From: Methanomicrobiales archaeon
Lineage (GTDB): Archaea > Halobacteriota > Methanomicrobia > Methanomicrobiales > Methanomicrobiaceae
NCBI GenBank assembly: GCA_012523385.1
Contig: JAAYIO010000072.1
Coordinates: 1-11,828 of the forward strand
Direction: 5' to 3'
DNA: 11,828 nt
This document shows positions 1 to 6,227 of the stretch, in pieces. Numbering within the stretch: position 1 is the first letter of the stretch; every line of letters begins with the position of its first letter. Below the pieces are notes generated by a model, which was not told the origin of the DNA, did not search any database, and saw only the letters and a list, made by a program, of their open reading frames with translations. The position numbers and the translations under genes were made by a program.

Positions 1-382
1 ACATTGTACTATCGGACGAGAACGGATTCAGATTGTTGATACACCAGGTATTCTCGACCGGCCTGCCCTGGAACGGAATTATATCGAGCATCAGGCACTC
101 TCTGCAATCACCAATATCGCAGATGTCATCCTTTTCATCATCGATGCGAGTGAATTGTGTGGATATCCGATTCAGGAGCAACTAAACCTTCTTGAAGAAC
201 TCCGGCGGATGATTGACATTGTGCCTATTGAGGTAGTGGTAAACAAATCCGACCTGAAAACTCTTGATGGGTATCAAAACATGTCAACAACAACCGAGGA
301 AGGTATTGAAGAGGTCGTTGAACGCCTCCTCACATACCGGGTATCCAGGCCCAGCTCCCCGTTAATGCACATAGAAGAATAA
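1..382 (+). CDS. NOG1-like GTP-binding protein, C-terminal part (5' end outside window)
   Basis: This is the last 126 residues of a P-loop GTPase, read from base 2; the G1 loop and N-terminal domain lie upstream of the window. The G3 motif DTPG is at visible residues 13-16, followed by LDRPALERN and IEHQAL, a pattern typical of the NOG1 branch. The G4 motif NKSD is at 81-84, with a possible G5 loop around MSTTTEEG (94-101). The phrase DASELCGY (48-55) also fits NOG1. In known relatives this family acts in large ribosomal subunit assembly; that role is inferred here. The protein ends soon after the G domain, at TAA 380-382. Its last 53 bases overlap the end of the convergent presenilin-like gene, so the C-terminal tail is encoded in sequence that is also coding on the other strand. 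An OBG-like GTPase is a less likely alternative. Confidence 0.85.
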   Translation, partial: HCTIGRERIQIVDTPGILDRPALERNYIEHQALSAITNIADVILFIIDASELCGYPIQEQLNLLEELRRMIDIVPIEVVVNKSDLKTLDGYQNMSTTTEEGIEEVVERLLTYRVSRPSSPLMHIEE

Positions 383-1241
383 ATCCAACGATCGCTCCTC
401 CATTCAATAGAGGGAGACCCGCCTGAGGTTTCCCTCCTGACACAAACCATAACAGGGCTGCAAGGCCAATAAGGGTCCCTGCCATGGCACCGATGGTTGG
501 CAGGGGAATGCCGAATAAGAGCGGTGCGCCCGCGAGGAACGCGAAGGAAGAAACAACCAGTATATTTGGCATGATGAGATCTCCCATTCCCATAATATAT
601 GCCCCTCTCTCTTCTTTTTTATCTTTTATTTCAACTCCTTGTTTGATGTATGAATAATCAAGTGACTTTGGCATCACAACAAGAATCGGTGTTTTCATCT
701 CAATGACACTTTCCGCAAGAACCACCATGTGCTTTGTACGGTATACGGAAATTGCATCGTAGAGAGCAAGCACTATTAAAAGAATCAAAACCGGGATAAT
801 AGCAAGGGATATGCCAAATATTGCTGCGGCGCCTGCTGATATCAGGATACCAAGAATATCAATGACATACCATTCAGGGTAGACATACAGGAGCGCCCCT
901 GATATAGCGGTGGCAATGATGGTGAGTGACCAGCCGAGAAGGGTGTTTCCCATAAAAAAGAGAACTATTGCGCTGTAAATGTATCCAAATATAAACAGAA
1001 TGGAAAGACCGATAATGGCCTGAATGACAATTTTTTTCCCGCGCTTTATGAGCCAGAGGAGAACTCCGGTGAATACGAGAAGGATGACGACAAAGTAAAG
1101 GAGATTTGCCGTTGAACCTGGGTCTTCGAATGCCTCATATCCCGCGCCAAGCATCAGGGGCGTGAGGAAAAGGGCAATAATCTGTACTGCAATCATCAGA
1201 ATACCCATTCCGATGAACGGAGCAATTTCTCTCATATTCAT
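330..1241 (-). CDS. Presenilin/signal-peptide-peptidase-like intramembrane aspartyl protease (archaeal PSH)
   Basis: A 303-residue, very hydrophobic protein with about nine membrane-spanning stretches. It carries the three hallmarks of GxGD aspartyl proteases: YDA with Asp162, GMGD with Asp221, and a PxxGLPLLN motif (272-280) at the place of the PAL motif. Between the two aspartates lies a polar loop (about 191-215, rich in Lys, Asp and Glu), as in presenilins. As I recall, the structurally characterised archaeal presenilin homologue of Methanoculleus marisnigri has its catalytic aspartates at nearly the same positions (162 and 220). The family cuts transmembrane helices inside the membrane; the natural archaeal substrates are not known to me. 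The start at 1241 is preceded by a TATA-like box about 31 bases away; a second Met at residue 3 is possible. The gene ends inside the end of the convergent GTPase gene. Confidence 0.93.
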   Translation of the reverse strand: MNMREIAPFIGMGILMIAVQIIALFLTPLMLGAGYEAFEDPGSTANLLYFVVILLVFTGVLLWLIKRGKKIVIQAIIGLSILFIFGYIYSAIVLFFMGNTLLGWSLTIIATAISGALLYVYPEWYVIDILGILISAGAAAIFGISLAIIPVLILLIVLALYDAISVYRTKHMVVLAESVIEMKTPILVVMPKSLDYSYIKQGVEIKDKKEERGAYIMGMGDLIMPNILVVSSFAFLAGAPLLFGIPLPTIGAMAGTLIGLAALLWFVSGGKPQAGLPLLNGGAIVGFILLCALTGSWAWIPGM

Positions 1242-1265
1242 TGATGACTGATTATGTACTCTGAT

Positions 1266-1278
1266 TAGTTAAAAAGCA
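1266..1278 (-). promoter_or_regulatory. Candidate TATA box of the presenilin-like gene
   Basis: On the minus strand this reads as a T-rich to A-rich box (TTTTTAA, bases 1275 to 1269). It is centred about 31 bases before the start codon at 1241, so the transcript would have a leader of only a few bases. No Shine-Dalgarno sequence is visible before the ATG, which fits a leaderless or near-leaderless message. This is inferred from position and composition only. Confidence 0.45.
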
Positions 1279-1339
1279 TGTTCGCAAACTCAGAGATTCC
1301 TATTCTCAGAAGGGGTTAAAGCCAAATCAATACAGGTAA

Positions 1340-1347
1340 TTTAATTA
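1340..1347 (+). promoter_or_regulatory. Candidate TATA box of the small membrane protein gene
   Basis: TTTAATTA is centred about 27 bases before the ATG at 1371, close to the archaeal spacing for a leaderless transcript. No ribosome binding site precedes the ATG. The same promoter may serve fen downstream, which has no well-placed TATA box of its own. The whole divergent region 1242-1370 holds nothing else that I recognise. Confidence 0.5.
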
Positions 1348-1370
1348 GTGTCACGCTGATATGAACTGTT

Positions 1371-1685
1371 ATGGATATTCAGGAATTTATTGTCGATATC
1401 ATACTGGCAATTGTTCTTATCATATCAACACTGGTTCTGGTTCTGCGAATTTGGCAGGATCTGGTACTTGCTGTTGCAGCAACGCTGATGATGGCCGCAT
1501 TGGGGGGGCTGTTTCTTTCGCTTGGTGCAAAGATTAGAAATCTTGATAAGAGCGTCATTGCAAGAGAACGGACAATGCGTATGAATCTTGATGAATTGAA
1601 TATGCTGGTATGCAACAAATGCGATACCATGATATCAGAAGTTCATCAGATTGTTGGGGAATTATCTCGCAGAGTTTACCGTTAG
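1371..1685 (+). CDS. Small two-helix membrane protein with a CxxC tail, function unknown
   Basis: A 104-residue protein that I do not recognise. Two hydrophobic segments are seen at about residues 8-26 and 31-52, separated only by a short polar turn (RIWQD, 26-30), so they probably form a membrane hairpin. The following stretch (54-70) is rich in Arg and Lys, which by the positive-inside rule puts both ends in the cytoplasm. The soluble tail looks helical and contains CNKC at 81-84, a possible metal or disulfide pair. The start is supported by a TATA-like box about 27 bases upstream, and the stop is TAG at 1683-1685. It lies 24 bases before fen on the same strand and is divergent from the presenilin-like protease gene. 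It is an intact open frame with sensible composition, so I regard it as real; any functional link to its neighbours is speculation. Confidence 0.7.
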   Translation: MDIQEFIVDIILAIVLIISTLVLVLRIWQDLVLAVAATLMMAALGGLFLSLGAKIRNLDKSVIARERTMRMNLDELNMLVCNKCDTMISEVHQIVGELSRRVYR

Positions 1686-1709
1686 AAAAACACATATATT
1701 TTTGATAGT

Positions 1710-2711
1710 ATGGGCGTTGCGTTACGAGAAATTCTGGCAGATTACAAAGTGCCGGTGGGGTGGGATTCACTCTCCGGTACAGCGGCGATTGATGGCAATA
1801 ATGCCTTATATCAATTTTTAACCATTATCAGACAGCCAGACGGAACTCCGCTGATGAATAGCGAGGGGAAAGTTACATCGCATATCTCCGGCCTTTTTTT
1901 CAGGACTGCGCGTTTTCTTGAATATGGACTGAAGCCGGTGTATATTTTTGATGGGAAACCACCTGATCTAAAATCGGAAACCATTGCAAAAAGGCGGGAA
2001 ATTCGTGATAATGCAGGAATTGCCTGGACAGAAGCGAAAGAAAAGGGAGATGTAGCTGAGTCTTATAAACAGGCACGCGCCTCTTCCCGTGTCGATGCAT
2101 GGGTGATGTCCAGTTCAAAGGAACTGTTGACGGCGATGGGCATTCCATTCGTGGATGCACCCAGTGAGGGTGAAGCACAGGCAGCGCATATGGTGCAGAA
2201 GAATGATGTGGAATTTTCTGTATCACAGGACTACGATTCACTTTTATTTGGGGTGCCGGTTCTGGTACGAAATCTGGCCGTCAGCGGCAAACGGAAATTT
2301 CGGGGTCGGACACTTGTTGTCGAACCGGAAAAGCTCTACTTAGCAAAAATTCTTGATGGTCTCAAGATTACTCGTGAGAATCTGATTGAGATGGGCATCC
2401 TTATCGGAACCGATTTTAACGAGGGAATAAAGGGGATTGGCCCAAAAACAGCATTGAAAATTGTTCAGAAAGACGCATTCCAAAAAACCATCCATGAAAA
2501 AGCACCTGATTTTGATCCCGAGCCAGTGATAGAGTTTTTCTGTTCTCCGCCGGTGACGGATGATTATACTATTGCATGGCAAAAACCGGATGAATCTGCG
2601 GTGCATGATCTCCTTTGTGGGCGGTATGAGTTTTCTGAAGAGCGTGTGGATGCCGTCCTCACAAAAATGCGCACAACGGCCAATCAAAAAACACTTGACC
2701 AGTGGTTCTGA
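1710..2711 (+). CDS. fen: Flap endonuclease 1 (archaeal FEN-1)
   Basis: A 333-residue structure-specific nuclease that removes 5' flaps during Okazaki-fragment maturation and repair. It begins MGV, as FEN-1 proteins do, which fixes the start even though no Shine-Dalgarno is visible. Conserved acidic residues that bind the two metal ions are Asp28 (IDGNN), Asp81 (FDGKPP), Glu153 and Glu155 (SEGEAQAA), Asp174 and Asp176 (SQDYDS) and Asp235 (GTDFNEG). The helix-hairpin-helix motif GIKGIGPKTAL follows at 239-249. The last eight residues, QKTLDQWF (326-333), form a PCNA-interacting PIP box, so the protein should bind the sliding clamp. Length is normal for the archaeal family. It probably shares a transcript with the small gene before it, and a run of seven T directly after its stop codon may end transcription. 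Confidence 0.97.
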   Translation: MGVALREILADYKVPVGWDSLSGTAAIDGNNALYQFLTIIRQPDGTPLMNSEGKVTSHISGLFFRTARFLEYGLKPVYIFDGKPPDLKSETIAKRREIRDNAGIAWTEAKEKGDVAESYKQARASSRVDAWVMSSSKELLTAMGIPFVDAPSEGEAQAAHMVQKNDVEFSVSQDYDSLLFGVPVLVRNLAVSGKRKFRGRTLVVEPEKLYLAKILDGLKITRENLIEMGILIGTDFNEGIKGIGPKTALKIVQKDAFQKTIHEKAPDFDPEPVIEFFCSPPVTDDYTIAWQKPDESAVHDLLCGRYEFSEERVDAVLTKMRTTANQKTLDQWF

Positions 2712-2712
2712 C

Positions 2713-2719
2713 TTTTTTT
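2713..2719 (+). terminator. Candidate oligo-T terminator after fen
   Basis: Seven consecutive T begin one base after the fen stop codon (TGA 2709-2711), followed by another T-rich stretch at 2725-2728. Archaeal RNA polymerase can terminate at such T runs without a hairpin, and no hairpin is evident here. It separates fen from cofG, which has its own TATA-like box. Confidence 0.4.
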
Positions 2720-2737
2720 CTGCCTTTTCCGAAGATT

Positions 2738-2746
2738 GAATATAAT
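2738..2746 (+). promoter_or_regulatory. Candidate TATA box of cofG
   Basis: GAATATAAT is centred about 26 bases before the ATG at 2768, which would give a transcript starting at or next to the start codon. There is no Shine-Dalgarno in front of that ATG. Together with the T run after fen it suggests that cofG opens a new transcription unit. Confidence 0.5.
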
Positions 2747-2767
2747 GCACGCAGAAATAGTACATTC

Positions 2768-3781
2768 ATGCAGCGGCGTGTCGTAACATTTTCACGCAAT
2801 GCGTTTCTTCCCCTGACTACTGTCTGTAGTAATTCATGCGGATACTGTTGCTTTAAGAAACCCCCTCAGGCGGGATGTGTGATGCCTCCTGATGCGGTCC
2901 GTGACATATTGCAGCACAGTGCTCGTATGGGGTGTACGGAGGCATTGTTTACCTTTGGGGAGCGTCCGGGAAACGTCTCTGGCTTTGCACCGTATTTGTC
3001 CGAGATCGGGTATACTGATTTTCTTGATTACTGCTATGACATGTGTGCAGACGCGATTGCCATGGGTCTTTTGCCTCATACGAATGCCGGTGTCCTTACG
3101 GAAGATGAGATGACTCGTCTTCGTGAGGTGAACGCGAGTATGGGTCTCATGCTTGAGACGACAGCAGAAATTCCTGCCCACTGGGGCTCACCCGGGAAAG
3201 CGCCTGATGTTCGTATCCGGATGATGGAAGATGCAGGTAAACTGAAAATTCCCTTCACTACCGGGATATTGATCGGGATTGGTGAGACCGCAGACGACCG
3301 CATTGAATCACTGGAAGTAATACGAGACATCCACAAGCGGTATGGCCATATTCAGGAGGTCATTATTCAAAATTTCTGTCCGAAGGAGGGCACTCCGATG
3401 GAATCAGCTTCATACCCCGGTGCAGAAGAGATGTGCAACATCATTCGTTCTGCTCGCGAGATTCTGCCAAACGATGTGAGGGTTCAGGTGCCTCCGAATT
3501 TGTCTGACGCCTCATATCTTATTTCCTGTGGAGTCGATGATCTGGGTGGCGTTTCACCAATCACGGTTGATTATGTCAACCCAGAACATCAATGGCCACA
3601 GATTGACGAACTGAAAGGGATTATTGGAAATAATATCCTAAAAGAACGACTCTGCATCTACCAGCACTACATTGACAAGGGATGGTATGATGACCGTCTG
3701 AGTGAAATAATTCAAAGGCTTAGTGCCATAATTGAAATACGGAATACAACAGAATTTGGAGATAATGAATACCATGGATAA
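2768..3781 (+). CDS. cofG: 7,8-didemethyl-8-hydroxy-5-deazariboflavin synthase, CofG subunit
   Basis: A radical SAM enzyme which, together with CofH, forms the deazaflavin chromophore (FO) of coenzyme F420 from a ribityl-uracil and a tyrosine-derived partner. From the ATG at 2768 it has 337 residues. The radical SAM cluster motif CSNSCGYC lies at residues 20-27 (Cys20, Cys24, Cys27). Typical CofG phrases follow: FGERPG, LPHTNAGVL, a glycine-rich TGILIGIGET, EVIIQNFCPK and GGVSPITVDYVNPEHQWP. The frame is open back to GTG 2702, but that extension would overlap fen and has no family resemblance, so I reject it. The gene overlaps the start of purC by 8 bases, pointing to translational coupling. 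The partner CofH is not in this window. Confidence 0.96.
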   Translation: MQRRVVTFSRNAFLPLTTVCSNSCGYCCFKKPPQAGCVMPPDAVRDILQHSARMGCTEALFTFGERPGNVSGFAPYLSEIGYTDFLDYCYDMCADAIAMGLLPHTNAGVLTEDEMTRLREVNASMGLMLETTAEIPAHWGSPGKAPDVRIRMMEDAGKLKIPFTTGILIGIGETADDRIESLEVIRDIHKRYGHIQEVIIQNFCPKEGTPMESASYPGAEEMCNIIRSAREILPNDVRVQVPPNLSDASYLISCGVDDLGGVSPITVDYVNPEHQWPQIDELKGIIGNNILKERLCIYQHYIDKGWYDDRLSEIIQRLSAIIEIRNTTEFGDNEYHG

Positions 3782-4484
3782 TAACCAGCCCATCTATACA
3801 GGAAAGGCAAAATCAGTGTTCCGGACACCGGTCCCCGGAGAGTTGAAAGTAGTATTCCGCGATGATATTACCGCCTTTAATGGAGAGAAAAAGGATACCC
3901 TTGCAGGAAAAGGACAATACAATGCGCGTGTTTCTGCATTTTTCTTTGAGTTGCTCGAAAAGAATGGGATTCCAACACATTTTATCCGGATGGAAGACGA
4001 TAAGACCATGATTGTCAGGGAACTCACGATGATTCCCCTTGAAGTCATTGCGCGGAATGTGGCCGCTGGTTCTATCGTTAAAAAATTTCCCTTCAAAAAA
4101 GGGCAACTCATTGATCCGCCGGTGATTGTAACCGATTATAAATCCGATGAACACGGTGACCCTTCAATCAACGATGACCTCATTCTTGCTCTTGGTTTTT
4201 TGACAACTGAAGGTCTTAGGGAAGTCCGCGAGATGACACTAAAGATAAATAAAATCCTAAAGGATTTCTTTTTAAACGTGGGTATTACGCTCGTAGACTT
4301 TAAGATTGAATTTGGCTGTTCCGGTGACAAAATTTATCTGGGTGATGAGATAAGTATGGATTCTATGCGGTTGTGGGATATCCAAACCGGGGAATCAATG
4401 GACAAGGATGTCTATCGGTTAGGTACAGGCGATGTGCTCTCCGTATATGGCAATGTTGTGGAAAAAATAATCTCAAAAAAATGA
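3774..4484 (+). CDS. purC: Phosphoribosylaminoimidazole-succinocarboxamide synthase (SAICAR synthetase)
   Basis: An ATP-dependent ligase that joins CAIR and aspartate to give SAICAR in de novo purine synthesis. From the ATG at 3774 the protein has 236 residues, the usual length. Family signatures are YTGKAKSVF (8-16), FRDDITAFNGEKKDTLAGKG (28-47), the substrate-binding PLEVIARNVAAGS (88-100), HGDPSINDD (127-135), and LVDFKIEFG followed by LGDEISMDSMRLWD (189-202). Start choice: ATG 3774 gives the typical short lead before YTGKAKS. ATG 3765 is also possible and would add three residues. The nearest purine-rich site, GGAG at 3758-3761, lies inside cofG. The short overlap with cofG suggests a shared transcript, although purine synthesis and F420 synthesis share no direct step. 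Confidence 0.96.
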   Translation: MDNNQPIYTGKAKSVFRTPVPGELKVVFRDDITAFNGEKKDTLAGKGQYNARVSAFFFELLEKNGIPTHFIRMEDDKTMIVRELTMIPLEVIARNVAAGSIVKKFPFKKGQLIDPPVIVTDYKSDEHGDPSINDDLILALGFLTTEGLREVREMTLKINKILKDFFLNVGITLVDFKIEFGCSGDKIYLGDEISMDSMRLWDIQTGESMDKDVYRLGTGDVLSVYGNVVEKIISKK

Positions 4485-4514
4485 AGTTGGAAATAGCATG
4501 ACAAGTACGGTGAT

Positions 4515-4520
4515 GGAGGT
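4515..4520 (+). promoter_or_regulatory. Strong Shine-Dalgarno of the FTR-like gene
   Basis: GGAGGT lies six bases before the ATG at 4527, one of the clearest ribosome binding sites in the window. It fits an internal gene of a polycistronic message, in contrast to the genes preceded by TATA boxes, which lack such sites. Confidence 0.75.
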
Positions 4521-4526
4521 AATGAT

Positions 4527-4829
4527 ATGACAGAGAACAATGATGCAGAAAAAGAGGATCAGTTCCAAGAGGACATCCTCTTATGGGCACAGGATTACGC
4601 TTTTTCCCACGGTTGGATGGTGAACCCCAATGAAAAACAACTTGGAGCAGTTATTAAGGGACTTGCCCGGAATACGCTCAAGTTGGGTGAGCAGTTTTGT
4701 CCCTGTCGCATGAGAATCGGGGATCCGGAAAAGGATAAGGAAATTATCTGTCCCTGTATATACCACGAAGATGAAGTCAAAAACGATGGTCACTGCCACT
4801 GTCATCTGTTCTTTGCCTCTGACAAATAA
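4527..4829 (+). CDS. Ferredoxin:thioredoxin reductase catalytic (beta) subunit-like iron-sulfur protein
   Basis: A 100-residue protein with the three-part cysteine signature of the FTR catalytic subunit: CPC (Cys58, Cys60), CPC (Cys75, Cys77) and CHC (Cys90, Cys92), followed by HLFF. In the family these residues hold a [4Fe-4S] cluster next to a redox-active disulfide, passing electrons one at a time from ferredoxin to thioredoxin-type disulfides. The spacings here are CPC-X14-CPC-X12-CHC; as I recall, plant-type enzymes have X16 and X8. The N-terminal part (QEDILLWAQDYAFSHGW) also fits the family. No variable (alpha) subunit and no thioredoxin or glutaredoxin gene lies nearby, so its redox partner is unknown from this window. 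A related protein in Methanosarcina is known as a ferredoxin:disulfide reductase. It is 42 bases after purC and 18 bases before cofC. Confidence 0.92.
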   Translation: MTENNDAEKEDQFQEDILLWAQDYAFSHGWMVNPNEKQLGAVIKGLARNTLKLGEQFCPCRMRIGDPEKDKEIICPCIYHEDEVKNDGHCHCHLFFASDK

Positions 4830-4847
4830 TTATTTTTGAGTATATGC

Positions 4848-5492
4848 ATGTCTGAATCCCAAAATGTCAATGCAGTAATTCCCTTTAGACCGGTTAATCC
4901 AAAGACCCGTCTGTCCGGAGTGATGAATCCGGAAGAACGGGAAGCGTTTGCCTATGCAATGCTTGGGGATGTGGTGGATATGCTACTGGAGGCGGGCTGT
5001 TCTCCCTGCATCCTTTGTACTGTTCCGTTTGAGTATCGTGATATCCCGTCACATGTTGATAGCCGCGACCTTAATGAAGCACTGAATGCCTATCTGTCCC
5101 ACCAGGATACCCCGGTGTTAATTTTTATGTCTGACCTTCCTCTGGTAACACCAGATGCCGTGAAACGTCTTTTGGCAGTCACCGCTGACATTGGTATCGT
5201 TCCCGGACGCGGAGGAGGAACAAATGTTCTGTTCATCCGAAACCCGCAGGGATACCACGTTGATTATTACGGCGCATCATTCTGTGATCATGTACGGATT
5301 GCAGAGGATGCCGGATTGAGGTATGAGGTCGTTGACTCGTTTTTTATGTCAACCGATATTGATGAAAAAGAGGATCTGGTTGAGACTTTAATCCATCGAA
5401 GAGAAGGAACCCGGCAGTTTTTGAAAGATAATGGAATAACACTTTCATTAAAACAGGGCAGGGTTGGCATTCAGCGCAGCCCCCATGAATAA
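4848..5492 (+). CDS. cofC: 2-phospho-L-lactate guanylyltransferase
   Basis: A 214-residue nucleotidyltransferase that activates 2-phospholactate with GTP to give lactyl-diphospho-guanosine, the donor used by CofD in F420 synthesis. The N-terminal nucleotide-binding signature reads AVIPFRPVNPKTRLSG (9-24). The acidic metal-binding region is MSDLPLVTPDAV (94-105), and the glycine-rich VPGRGGGTNVLFIR (118-131) is typical of the archaeal family. The frame is open from TTG 4836, but ATG 4848 gives the expected short N-terminus. There is no good Shine-Dalgarno. The gene is 18 bases after the FTR-like gene and is probably co-transcribed with it. Its final 45 bases overlap the end of the convergent CofE-family gene, so two F420-related genes share their last codons on opposite strands. 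CofD is not in the window. Confidence 0.95.
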   Translation: MSESQNVNAVIPFRPVNPKTRLSGVMNPEEREAFAYAMLGDVVDMLLEAGCSPCILCTVPFEYRDIPSHVDSRDLNEALNAYLSHQDTPVLIFMSDLPLVTPDAVKRLLAVTADIGIVPGRGGGTNVLFIRNPQGYHVDYYGASFCDHVRIAEDAGLRYEVVDSFFMSTDIDEKEDLVETLIHRREGTRQFLKDNGITLSLKQGRVGIQRSPHE

Positions 5493-6227
5493 GCATTCTT
5501 CAACCGCAATGTCCGGTATTCCAAATATCTCACCCGTTTTTAAGGAAAGTCCCTGAATAACGGCGGCGGGTACGGCTTCATTTGCCTCACCCATCACCAG
5601 TTCGGCAGCTGAGGCGAGATTGTCTGCAATCGCCTTTTTGGTCACCATCAGTTTGCGTCCGAAGAGATCCGGTTTACCGGCTTCATCTTCCACTGCCAGA
5701 GTTCCCGCACATCCGATAGCAACACCACAGCACCCCAGACGCATTGCATGCGTTCGTGAATCTGCGATGATGACAATTATTCTGCGTCCGGTCTTCTCTA
5801 AAATTCTTGCACGTATAGTTTCTGCACTTTTATTGGGGTTGCGCGGCAAACAGACCACGGTGCCAGTGGGAGCATTGGAACCATCAATACCTGCATTCGG
5901 GAGAAGTGTCCCTCCCTTCATACAAAGCAGGAATCCGGGAATGCCGCCGATGATTGCGTCACTTTCCTGAATGATTGCCTCTGCTAGATGGGGGTCTATC
6001 TTGTAGGTTTCAGCGTATTTGACAGCTTCTGGAGATGGCGTATTTTCTGAAAGGGTGACAAGCGCCCCTTCCGCAGTCGCGACAGCATTCTCTGCAATGA
6101 CGATGACATCGCCATCTTTCAGCGTCACGCTGGTTGTACTGAGCGAATCTAAAAGAATATCCGCGATTTCGTCACCTGGTACAACGATACCTGTTTTTAA
6201 CCCGGTTACGGTGAATTGTATGTCCAT
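5448..6227 (-). CDS. cofE: CofE-family coenzyme F420-0:L-glutamate ligase (divergent motif)
   Basis: A 259-residue protein of the F420-0:gamma-glutamyl ligase family, which adds gamma-linked glutamates to F420-0 using GTP. Family features seen are VPGDEIAD (16-23), LKDGDVIVIAENAVATAEG (36-54), NAGIDGSNAP (111-120), LPRNPNKSAETIRARI (127-142), GVAIGCAG (168-175), DLFGR (187-191) and AIADNLASAAELVMGEA (199-215). Two places deviate from the sequence I remember for characterised methanogen CofE: the usual SDS-x-GRPFR-x-G segment reads ADSRTHAMRLG (156-165 region), and the segment before NAGID reads KGGTLLP where a HGFVCA-like string is usual. It is the last gene of the glyA-folD-folP operon and overlaps folP by 22 bases. 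Most likely it is a lineage variant of CofE; an altered acceptor, for example a pterin cofactor, cannot be excluded. Confidence 0.85.
   Translation of the reverse strand: MDIQFTVTGLKTGIVVPGDEIADILLDSLSTTSVTLKDGDVIVIAENAVATAEGALVTLSENTPSPEAVKYAETYKIDPHLAEAIIQESDAIIGGIPGFLLCMKGGTLLPNAGIDGSNAPTGTVVCLPRNPNKSAETIRARILEKTGRRIIVIIADSRTHAMRLGCCGVAIGCAGTLAVEDEAGKPDLFGRKLMVTKKAIADNLASAAELVMGEANEAVPAAVIQGLSLKTGEIFGIPDIAVEECLFMGAALNANPALF

Noticed and set aside
1289..1310. Direct repeat CTCAGA at 1289-1294 and 1305-1310 in the divergent promoter region
   Set aside because: Six bases repeated once at 16-base distance is expected by chance; no symmetry and no known operator.
1692..1703. TATA-like sequence (ACATATATTTTT) before fen
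   Set aside because: Centred only about 13 bases before the fen ATG, too close for a TATA box that would include the MGV start in the transcript.
2702..2767. GTG 2702 as start of cofG
   Set aside because: It overlaps fen and encodes 22 residues not typical of CofG; ATG 2768 has a TATA box at the right distance.
3732..3773. Earlier in-frame ATG starts of purC (3732 and 3765)
   Set aside because: 3732 lies well inside cofG and adds non-family residues. 3765 is possible but adds only three residues and is too close to the GGAG site.
4836..4847. TTG 4836 as start of cofC
   Set aside because: ATG 4848 is four codons later and gives the expected N-terminus; no Shine-Dalgarno supports the TTG.
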